Positions 12,601 to 24,600 of a DNA stretch of 29,618 nt are shown one piece after another. The notes below the pieces were generated by a model. That model had not been told where the DNA came from. It saw only the letters and a program-made list of their open reading frames with translations, and ran no database searches. How positions within the stretch are numbered: position 1 is the stretch's first letter; the number at the start of each line of letters is the position of its first letter. Both the position numbers and the translations under genes were made by a program. Source of the stretch: Plakobranchus ocellatus (Eukaryota > Mollusca > Gastropoda > Plakobranchidae); contig BLXT01004484.1 of NCBI GenBank assembly GCA_019648995.1, forward strand, positions 366,054 to 395,671. Reading direction: 5' to 3'.

Positions 12601-15600
12601 ACAGACAGCCTATTTTGCATTACACCTGCTTTCAAGTGCCCCCTATATCGGCACGCCGGTACAATGGCCAAATCGTGCTGTGTAAACATGGTGACAACAG
12701 GCGAGAGCTTAGTACTATTGGTTTTTTTTAATTATGACCCATGGCTAAGCTTTCAGCTTTCAGTTAAAACTGGTTCAGTTTTGGAGGGAAACCTTGATAG
12801 CTTGATTCAATAAGGAAAACATTAAACCATTTTCAGAATAATCCGGGGACAAGCCCACCGACTTCTAGATCGACCTTCATGTACTACCAATGAAATGAGG
12901 AGGTCGTGGAGGTAAAATTGTGTATATTTTGTGTGAAAGTAGAACTAATTTACAATATAATTTGACCCACAGCCACTTCATTTTGTTGGTAGCTTGTGAA
13001 GGTAGATCTAGAAGTCATAACGCCTGTACCTGGATTATCCCACATCTTCTTTATTTTCTTTTTCTTTTGTCTATTGAATTTTTCCTCCATCTCAACACAT
13101 AAAGTTTATGCAATACAACTGGTAAATTTCTCTCTCTTTCACACGCACACACTCTCTCACTCTTGCTCATTCACACACACACATTCTCACTCAACTCCAA
13201 CGCTTCTGGTTTAGTGTTACAAAAACGACATTTAAAGTTGAGACAAATCTCAGTATCAAATAAATTGCTTTACAAATATTAAGCATTGTTACTACAATAT
13301 GTTTGGTATTTTCCTTGCCATTTTTCATCCACTGCTGTTGATACTAATTATGTTTCTGGCCTCTCCCCAATTAGTCAATTAGCTGCTTGTTGCATGCTTT
13401 CTATGTTGTTCTATTCAATATTGAATTTTAGTTGTTAGTTTTGTTAATCAATTCTTTTACTAAAGAGATGTTTTGTTTGTGCTCTCTGGTAGTAACATAC
13501 GAAATTGTCAGAGTTGAAAAAAAGAGCCCAATATTTTCCACTTATGTAAAACATCTTTTACAGTAACAAAACAAAAGATAAAAAGGGGAACAAAAGTTGT
13601 ATGGAGTATTGAAATATTCTGAAATTAAACCTTTCCCATAAACATTGAATACCAAAACCAATATTTACTCCATCATCATTATAAAAGCCAATTCAAAACA
13701 ATAAAACTAAAAGACATAGCTCAATACAGCAAAATCCTGAACCTCACTATTTCCTTATCACTACTAGCTGATTGTTCTGTTCAGAGTAAAGGCCTACACA
13801 CTGGCAGGGGGCAGGGCTTATTTCACAGCCAGCACAGCAAGCAACGCTTTTTTACAATCTTATCTTAAGCGCTATTATCTTTGCTTTTATTACAATCCTG
13901 GTCGCAAGTCTGGTAAATCTACATCTAGATCTAGCAGCAGTTCCAACACTTATTTGTCTGAATCTATATCTAATTCTAAACCTGCTGTTAAAAACAGGTA
14001 AAAAGAAACTAAAATGCACACCAAATGCAAATTTCGCAAAAATATCCACCCTCTCAAAGCCTTCTGTAGGTAGGAGAACAGGAAATGGTAAGATAAATCT
14101 AGAGTTATGCCTAGCCACGATCCAGATCTTGATGCATCAACTGATATTTATTGGATGCTGAGGATGATGATATGGCTATAGATGCAAAAAACATAGACAT
14201 TAAGAGAGCGAATGGAAAGATTTCTTTAAGAGTAGCATTCTGCAGCATCTATGTAGGCATCAGGCAATGTTTTGGCAGATACGTGTTACAAAAAAATATA
14301 CTACTGCCTTTGTTCTTATATGGTTTTAAAACAAAGCATTTCCTCTTCCTTTCTTTTATGGCTGCTAACTCGATTTTCAATGACCAAGACCTTCAAAACT
14401 ACCTCATTATATATCTTACTCTTACCACTGACACACAATACTCCAACTTTACAGGTACCCCTATTTTTTTTAATTTTTGCTTACAAATTTCTTAGCTCAG
14501 ATTATAGCCAAATCCAACATCCCCCTCAAAAGGAAAAAAATCCACCACAAATGCTTCAAACTAGCTCTATTTTTGAAAATAAATAGTGATAAATTTAGCA
14601 CAAGTTTTATTTTTTGGAATGGAATGAGTGAGTCCACCAACTTTGCTTTGTCAGCCCAAATGTTCAAGCAGAATGTCTTAAATAAGTCAAGTTATCTGTA
14701 TAATTCTTAGCAATTAACCAAATTAAATGCCCCTCCATCTCATATGTATACACATGTCGGCTCATGATAATTTTATTGCGGTGTCGATATTGTATGCCTT
14801 GACTTTGATCAACCTGCTTTTTGAAATCATCAATAAAATTTAATACCTCTGAATAAACTGCTGCAGGATTGTGTCATAATCAATAAAATTTAATACCTCT
14901 GAATAAACTGCTGCAGGATTGTGTCATAACCAAAGTTGTTAAAAAGTGATTTTGTCAACTTTTTGCTTTAGTAAATTTTAGTGGAGTTGGTCACCTAAGG
15001 CAAAGAAAACATTAAGCCTTTAAATCATGAGTCTTTAAAACTGTCCTTACAAAAAAAAAAAGGTCAAATTAGAATTTTGTTACAAGGTTTTATTTAATTC
15101 AATGGATCCAAAAAATTAGGCATTATAATTATCTAGTCTGTTTACTTCTCTAACAATCTGGTAATCTTACACATAAATGAAATTAATTTCTAACCTCAAA
15201 GTTCTTGAGAGTTTTGCTCCAGAGACAGGGATTGTTCTCCCCCACCTGGAAGACCCGCAGCATCACAAAAAGGACATGGACACAGTGAGGGCCTCGACCA
15301 CAGCTACACGTCTGAAAGTTCCGCCATTCATTAAAAAATCCATATTTTTTAAAGTCTTTAACAAATGAGAAACAGGCCTGTCACAGTCAAATTGGATTAT
15401 ATATAGATATGGCTTAGTTCACCAGTATTGGTTACATACGATTTTTTAATTTTTAAAAATTTTATTTTAAATACCAATTGCACAAATTCAATAAAATAAT
15501 TAAAATTGTACTCAGTATAAATATGTTTGATTGATAATGAACAAACTTGCCTAAGCTTAAAATTGTTCAAAAGTTTTTGTCGACTTTGCATTCATATTTT

Positions 15601-18600
15601 GTGATGAGTTCGTTGTTTTTTGTCCTATTAAGGGTAACATGGCAGTGAGTCAATTTTCTATCATTGTTTTAATGTATTAGATTAAGCTGTTTTTATTAAC
15701 AATGTGTGTTACTAAAGAAAGACAAAACCCTATCCCGATGTTAAATAATAATACTTATCTTATTAATACGAGTTCTGCAGTCCTGTGAGGAATGTGATTA
15801 CTGTTTGTCCATTTTGAGTCACAAAAATAAAAAATCCAAAACATCAAAAAAACGATTTAGTTTTGCTACCACATTCTTAAACATAAGCCGACTTTACGAT
15901 TTCAATTTAATTCATTTTTGTGCTTGTTTTTACAAACAATGAACATTTGTCTACTAATGTGGCAAAGGATCCTCACATGACTTAACAAGGCTAAGCCTAG
16001 AGTGTTTTGTAAATGTACCGGAGCAAATGCCTTATACTTTTTTTGAAGGTCAAACCGCCATTTCCACTCACTTCAGCTTCCAAGCAACATGGCCACACTC
16101 ATGAGCCATAATTTTAAAATGTCATCCTTAATCTCAGGTAAATGAACATTCCTTACTATATCAATTGAAGCATTCTTTGGAGGGCTTTAAATGCACTTTA
16201 ATAGATTCCTATGAGTCAAATAGCACTGTGAGATTATTTTTTACGGCTTAAATAATGTGCACAGTTCCTTGCATGGGTTGACTTAACATTACTCTAGGTA
16301 TAAAGTTAGATGAAAGTAAAGTTGGGCAATTACAATAAATTCGTCTAGCAAATGTTACTGGCATAACTCACTATAACAAATACTTTCATGGATCAATTTT
16401 TAAATCGATTGTGTGATTTGAAACATTTGAGGTGTTTAGGAATAAATATGTTGATTAAGATCATCATAAAATATTACAGATCTAGAAATACTGAAGACAT
16501 GTGAGGCATGTTCTTAGAATGGTAATTTGGTCTGTCCAAGTAATATAAAAGATTCTGTTTATTAAATATTCATCATTCAGGTCTTTTGACTGCATTTCCA
16601 TGCCATACATGTATAAGATGACGAAAAATTACACATTGAAGATCTACTTTTTGTCCTGTGGCATTCCTTGTTTTTCACATTATTGGCAATTATTACGAAG
16701 TCCTACACTTTTTCTTAAAACTATGATTTCAAGTTTGCGGCAAATTGCATGGATTATTTGTTAAACCTATTTATACTTTTGTATGGGGGAATCTAGATTT
16801 ACGAACGCTAGAACTGGTACCTTGTTTGTCCGTCCTTGCTTTCATGGAAAATTCCTCACAAAATTTTTTTACAACACTTATTATTTTATGTATAAACATT
16901 CCATTTCTCTTGAATTTTTTTTATGTTCTGCCCTCTCCTTGTCTTTTTCAGGATACCTTTTGGTGAATTAAATGTGTTTCTTAAATAGGGAGATAAAATA
17001 AAAAAGGAAATTTTTGTCCATTTACATCGTGTAAAATTCTTCACTATTTTTAACTCATATTTCATATAATTTTGATTTTTGAAATTTTTTTTCATGTTTT
17101 TTTTTAAGGAAATAAATCAAGTACAGACAGTATGTGTACTTCTGTATTTCAGGTGTTCATTTTATTGTATTTGAGTTTTGTGTTTGTCATTTTCACAATC
17201 CTCAAGTTCTTGACTGACAATATTGCATCATCAATTACAAGTTTGAAAGCAATCACCAAGGTCTGAAACTTACATAAATGAAAGATCAAATGTTCCTTTC
17301 TAAGACCTGTCTAGTGTAACCAATATGAAAAAGGAAATGAAAATTTGACATTAATGTTACTTTTTTGTAAACAATACTGGTTGACTTAGCTCATATATTC
17401 TTATATAAAAACTAAACAAGAAAGGAGGAATTGAACTAACTTTACATCTTTTTATTTTTAGAAGTTTTTTTTTTTTCTTGTGATGGAAACTTAGCATGTC
17501 AGAGGGACTAACTACTGAATGCAGAAGCATGGATTAAATTAAATGTCTATCGAATGTATCTTAAATAATTACACATTTACATAGAAACAGACATGCCTAC
17601 CCTTGAGGAACATCATCGGCAAAAAATGTGGAACACAAGATAAAATGCGTAACAAACCTGAATATGACGGGAACTGATACTGATTAAACGAAAAAATAAA
17701 GCACCCAATTTAATTAAGTCCCAATCAATCATATAGATGTAACTTTAGGACAGAGGAGAGCGTAGAGGATATCAGTTCCTGTCTAAATTGGCACAACACT
17801 AAGCCAACAAGCTTAACATTTATAGCCTTCAAGCATACATTTTAATGTGTTTACCTTCATGTTGAGCAAATCCGCCCTAGATTAATGACATTTTGAAAAG
17901 AAAGATTGTCCTTTTTTTTTCATTCTACTTGTACTTCAAAGACTTGTTTAATTTTGGGTCACTGATTTCAATGTTGCCATTAGAATTCAAATTTTGTTAA
18001 CTTATATCAAATAGACAATTCCCTATTCTACCCACAGGACTGGCTACGGCTAGAGCCTAGTGTCAATTAGACAGTTTCACGCCAAGCCTAGAAGTTCAAT
18101 GCTGGGTTTATATTGGCGCATGCAAAGCACTAGAAATAACTTCTCTAGACTTATAAGACTGCGGGTATTGTTAGTCAGTCTAAGTCTGTAAAATTAAGTT
18201 TAACCAAACCATTGACTTGCAATTGATAGATTTAAAATCGGAATAAAATCGTCCCAAAATTTTTTATTTCTATTAAAATTGCAATTCTGCACCCATGATT
18301 CTCTTAATTCGAGGTCGCTGACTTCAAATTTGCTATCAGAATTTTTATATTTGCTTTTCTTGCAGATATGTCGGTTGAAAAAAAAATCTAGTCCAGATGA
18401 GTGAGGTCACAATGCAAACGATTGACTGTCAACACACCAACAGTCAATGATGGTAGGCCTAACAATGATGTTCCCTATGCACTGCACCAATAGCTTTGCC
18501 CCACACCACCCAACCCCTCTTCAGTCTGCAAGATGCATGCACTGTGACTGGGAGGTTTTTTTTGTCCCCTAACAGTGTTGCGTTATTCATGCAGAGAAGC

Positions 18601-21600
18601 ACCACTAAACCTAGACTTGGTTTACTTCAGCGAGTTCGACCAATCACAAGTGGCAAAATTCCGCATGATTAAAAATATGGATTTCCGGAGTGCAGGTCAT
18701 TTTCAGATAAGTTCCAGAATGAATGCTGAACTTCCAGAGAGGTAAGCATGTCAGTATTAACAATGAACAAATCTGAGCATTGAAGAATCCTAACTAAATG
18801 CCATCAACAGCCCCATGCCCCTGATAAGAACAATTGATATTTTAACACCCGCGATACCAATTCTTTTTTTCATGGCTATTATCATATATGTAGAGAATAA
18901 AGCTCACTTGTGGTCCAATGATGACCCTATATTTGTGATCAGGCGAGTCTCCACCTATGAGGAAAGAATTTGGTCCTGTCTGCTGAAGCAGGTATAGTCT
19001 TGCTCTTAGAACACGATCAATGCGTTTCTTGGTCAAATCAGTGTTCGACGAAACTTCTATGTTTTGTTGTGAGGCGGTTCTCCGACCGGGAATAGCACTT
19101 GTGTTGGGATTATTTGCATGTCGAAACTGCGATGGAAAAGACAACATACAAAATCTGGGTATTGATAGTATATTATTTGAAGAGATGAAACAAAGAATTT
19201 CAATTGCACCAAGCCAAACAAAAAATATTATTTCAAATTTCAAAATAAGGGTTGACTTTATTTGTCCGCTAAAAAAAAGTGTCATCTTAAGGGTGGATAT
19301 AGTGGTACAAAAAAAAAAAAAAAAAAGACCATGAAAAAGTGCTTTGATGACAAAAAAAGCCAAAACAATGAATTTTGTTTATTTCTACAACTAGTAACAT
19401 CAAAGGAGTTTGAAAGTATCAGTACATTTGATATTTTAGGATAAATAAAAATAATGAGAATTTAAGAAGAATTACAACATGATCTTCTGATGAATTTCAA
19501 ATATCAACTTATGATCTCTCAGAACAAACTGTAGAATTTGCAACTCACAGAACTGGATGTTGAAAGTTTCTTTCGAGCTGTTGAGCTACTTTGTCCAGAA
19601 TTGACAACTTGCCTAGTAAAAGCAGATTCAGTCACACCATGTAAACTTCCTCGTCGACGAACAGTTACAGGAATCTAACAAGACGGAACAAGAGGACACA
19701 AAAATAAAGATATTATATTGTAATCATTAAATAAATAAATGGCGAGGATAAAGAAGTAAAACTACTCACTTAAGTGATCTTGAAGTCAAAATATTCTTGC
19801 CTATTATTACATGAACAAAGATGCCAAATGATTCAGAGAAAAAACCCTGTCTAATGATCAAATCTTCATTATTTTTTTCTTTTTCATATTACGATCTAGA
19901 TGGGATCAGATTCTAGATGAACAGCAATTGAAAATTACTCTTTCATTTAATAAACAGCTCATCAGCAGCCAAAGTACAGTCAAAAGAAAGCTGATGTACA
20001 GCTATTTCAATGATCAAAACTGATCCGAGTATTAAAAATATGGGAAAGATTTCTGATTATACATATATATGTATGATTGAAAACTAATGACAAAATGAAG
20101 ATTAAAGAATTTGGTGTCAAATTTACAAGAAAAAAATTTATTGAATCAATCAAATTTCTTCACTATATGTGTGGGCGCACGGGAAAACCCGTCGGATGTC
20201 GCAAATGCTTGTTTTGAGCTAGAGCCATTTAAAGCCGATTACCTCGTTCATGGCAGAAATCGAGATTTTGTTATCAACAAAATCTCCATTTATTCATCTT
20301 CATATTCCACCAAGTTTTATTAATTTCTATTACCTATAACCTATTTAATGATACATTTTTTGTAAGGCATCTTGATCGGTTTGTGGCAACAAAAGCCAAA
20401 AAAAAAAACGCAGGCCAATTTCCAAAACTTAACGCCTGATTCATATCACCATTGCTAGATCTAAATTACAGCAAATCTACAAGTATTATACACCAAACTA
20501 AACGGCAGTTTCTTGACCGTTAGATTCCAACTTATGCGCATGAATATAAATTAACCTGGTATAGTGCGCAGCCGTTTTATTGAGATAAACTTATAGATCT
20601 TCTGACTCAAAAAAAACGCCACACTCTGATAATCGATTAAGCAAACATTTTACGTTTCTTGTCTCATAAAGATCTTGTAAACATTGCTATTTTTATATAT
20701 GGAGTGTTTACCTTTGAAAGCATTAATCTTAAGTTTATTGCACTTAAAAATAATGTTTACAAAGGTCGGCCCTTCACCTTTCGATCAAAACTTGACAACC
20801 CACAATTGCAGCCTCAATGAATGACTCAAAAATTGCAAAATTTTTAAACCTAAACCTAGCCAATTCATCAGCCTATGGTAATGTCGATTTTATTTCATGA
20901 AAAAACATGACGCAGATGATGAACAAAGCAAAAGTAATAAATCACTCTGTCTTGATGATTTGATATAAATCTATAGATAACAACTGCCAGTGTGTCCCGT
21001 TTTCTTTCATTCTGTCTCACCTTCTCTATCTCTTTTTCTCTCTCTGGCGTAGGTCTAGATCTTGTTTACCTCTTGTTGTCGTTTGTTATTAATATTTGGA
21101 AGCTAGATCTAACTTAAAACCATAGTTTGGCAGTCTACAAGTCATTAAAATTATAGATCTACTATAGATCTAGAGATCAAAGTTAAACGGGATGGATTTA
21201 TTATAGAACTGGACAATATCGTTGTCGAGGTGTAACACTCGGTGATGAGCCCAAGATGTTAAATTCCTTAGTTAAATCTTCATTTTCACCTAAACATATT
21301 TTTATGATTATCATTTATGGGTTAGGATGAACAATGATGAGGTGTATGTGTGCTATGTGACTGTAAAACCAATTTGATCATCTATTCTTTTAGCGGAAAA
21401 GTACAAAAAACATATGCAAAACTTTAGAAGCCATTTTCTCAAAACAATGTTGCCTCAACTGGGCAACTTTAAAACATCATATTTTTGTAACTAAATAAGA
21501 TAGAGCCTTCAAATAAAGAGCAAAATGCTCAGGAATGTCTGGAGAATCTAAAATTGTGCCTTTCTCAATTTTTTAAATTTGCAACATCCGACGGTTTTCC

Positions 21601-24600
21601 TGTGCGCCCACACATATAATTATCATTATAGTTCTTGGTCCAGGAAATACAATCGTTGCCATCTTGTTATAAAACAGAATGGTCAGATGAAGCTATTCCT
21701 TATGGTGTTTTTTACCTAAAATTTCAATGGACTGAAAGTTGCAGATTGTTGGAATAATGCTGGAAAAACCCAGATTTTTCTTTGAAAAAAATTGAAAAAA
21801 ACCAGACATGTGGCCTAAACCAAAAATTTGGCAAACTAAAAGAAATCAGAAAGATGAGCAGATATTTGGTTGGCAAATTTGCCTGGAAATTGTCACATTT
21901 TTACTTGCCACCAGTACTTTGAATACAAGGGCCTATATAAACTTATGTCACAAAATTACCAATTGGCCCTTTAAACATTCTTGTAGTCAATGACTGATTT
22001 TCCAATATGTGAAATAATCAAATTTCACAACAGTCAAGAAAGCTAATCTGTATGCTCTTTGCTTCTCAAGGAAATACAATGTATCGTTTCAGAACATAAT
22101 TATTGTTTTGACATTTTTTTCCCTTAAAATTCAAGGCATACCTGTGAAGCTTGACCTCCTGTTCCATTGGCATTTTGTTTGTATAACTGTAAAAAAAAAC
22201 AAAATGAGAAATTCATTTATGTATGAGAGTTTGCCAAACTATGAATTATCATTAAGATTGTAAATGTTAGGTTTGACGGATTTTCAACTAGCCATATTTA
22301 AAAAAGGAAAAAAAAAAAAAAAAAAAGGTCGATCAGTACATAATCTTCAGTTTCTGCTGTGTAAGTTGACCAAACAATTTTTGAAAATAACTATGAAGAC
22401 AAAATCACTTAAAAAAACAAAGCTCACCCACATTGAGGTTCATCTTTTTGCAATTGCTCATTTATAATAGTTTACATATTATATATACAGCCTTTAACCA
22501 ACTCTCATCTTAACATCACTGCATATATATATATATATAATATACCTCAATGTGGGTGAGCTTTGTTTTTTTAAGTGATTTTGTCTTCATAGTTATTTTT
22601 CAGAAGATCTATATATATATATATATATTTTAATCACATACTTTGTTTCACACTCGAGCTTGACACTTAGAGCTTCAGTTGGTTTTATAGATATCACTTC
22701 AACCCTCCATCTGTTATACAATTAGAGTCAGTCAAATTGCAAACAAAATACAATGTTAGAGTTTTCTCAAATTGCCTACTAGATATGGCCTCAGTTGTTT
22801 TTTTTTTTTCAATTAAGCAAAAAAAAAGTTTCTGATCAATAAAAATGTGACCGAAAGATGGAGAAAGCAATAGCTTGGTGACACTAAAGTTGAAAGCAGC
22901 AAGTGTCAGGCACTGTCCAATTTTTACGTGGCCTGCACCTGTAACGAGCTTCATCTCAAGGGAATTAGTATCTTTCACCAAGCCAACTTCCAAGGAAATT
23001 AATTAAAAGTACATTTGTCAAAAGATCCTATGAAATACTGCAAAGTGATAATTAGTGAACTTGTATCTCTTTTCACCAAGAGATAAAGCCTGAGGACAAA
23101 ACTTTACGGGCTGCTTCTAGTTACAACACAATTGAGAAGCAGAAGCATAAAGTGGGATAGTTAGAAGTTAAAACCTTGCAATCTGGTATCTGATAATCAA
23201 AACAGTAATTACCTACAAATTTGTACAGAGAGAAATACTACCATAAGTTTAAAGTAGAATTTACGTTAGTGAAGCTTGCATAAGTCAATATTCTATTACT
23301 TTTGGAACATTTTCAGATACTGTCATTTCAATTTAAAAAACAACAAAATGCATTTGTAAGGATTTATATAGAATATTTTTAAAATCACCAAAGGATATCA
23401 ATTTATCAGTAATCAACTGTATAGAGACAATTAAAAAAGAATCCTATAGATATTAAAAAATTAAATAAACTCACCTTTCTATGGTTAGAAAACTCTTTAC
23501 TCCATGGTGAGATGGGATTACTAGAACCTTGCTCAGGTAAAGGAGAGTCATCATCAGGTTGTATACTCAAATTGTGTAAGCTCAAATCTAAAGGGTCTCT
23601 GAAAAATTGAAATCAAAATTAACTTTCTAAATGATTGCTCTAGTGGCACACTTGAACCCCTTTAATTCACGTAAAAAGTTTTAGTTCTTAAGTATAGACA
23701 TTACATTTTTTCAAAACCAAATGGAAAAAAAAAAACGATGAAATGCAGAGCACACACAAAAGAACAGAGTAAAATGTTACCTCACCTTTAAAACTAAATA
23801 TTTTCTAAACCATTTGTTTGTGCCAAATGGGAGTGCCACATTTGTGTTCAGCATACATTGAAAATTATAATTTAAGCATCATTTTATACCCAAAGCCAGT
23901 TTATGACCTTACTACAGCAATATCAAACAGTCCATGGAATATTGGTCATTTGAGTTTGAGATTTTTGATGTCACTCTCATGTCATTAAAAAGGAATGTCT
24001 CACCTAGCAATTGAACAAAACAAAACAAATGTAAGGGGAGCATCACACTTACAAAATAACTCACTACAGAAACACTAGAGACGAAAAAAGCCAAAGAGAG
24101 AAAAGTAGAGACAATTTACACAATCTGACACCAGGATGGTCTGGGGATATGCCAAATGACTTTTAGATCTATCTTCATCAGCTACTGACAAAATTAAGAA
24201 GTCACAGGCATAACATTGTGTAGATCTTGTGTGAAAGTAGCACTATGCACATTATAACTTCACCCACACCCTCTTAATTTTGTCAGTAGCTTATGTCAGA
24301 GCTAACAGCCATAGGACATATCCCCAGATTATACCTCAGACACCACCCACTTGAAATATCAAGTAATGGACAAAAGACTTTTAAAAGAAAAAGACAAGGT
24401 TGAAGCTGCTTTGGAAGAACAGGTATATTGAACACTGAACAATGGAAATGATCCTAAATCTAACAATGACCTTATCCAGACAATCCTTCTATTCCATTCC
24501 AGGTTGTGACTAGATCTAGAAGAAAAAAATCTCTCAGGATGTTTTCTTTTTCAGCATCAAATGCATGCCGCCTACACTTTATTGATCTGAAACTTGGTAA

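Larger units (their letters stand above)
12090..15194 (-). other. Intron 6
   Basis: 3,105 nt. It contains a foldback element (12838-13038), a CT/CA-rich simple repeat (13118-13196) and a 50-bp tandem duplication (14829-14929). Other parts are AT-rich and featureless. Confidence 0.85.

Noticed and set aside
13852..14118. 88-residue minus-strand ORF as a gene
   Set aside because: No domain or splice context; the Arg-rich part comes from AGATCTAGAT-type hexamers, and it lies inside intron 6.
18421..18452. Small hairpin ATTGACTGT/ACAGTCAAT
   Set aside because: Nine-base arms in AT-rich DNA without flanking duplication; too weak to call an element.
18842..19363. A single 173-residue minus-strand protein
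   Set aside because: Only 18908-19126 is coding. The flanks read through clear acceptor and donor sites into intron, and the SWIM homology starts and stops at those sites.
21808..21993. Plus-strand ORF with Trp/Lys-rich start
   Set aside because: Short, intronic, no homology recognised and no supporting neighbours; likely chance.
22264..22467. 67-residue plus-strand ORF
   Set aside because: Poly-Lys from an A-run followed by one arm of the perfect inverted repeat; not protein-like.
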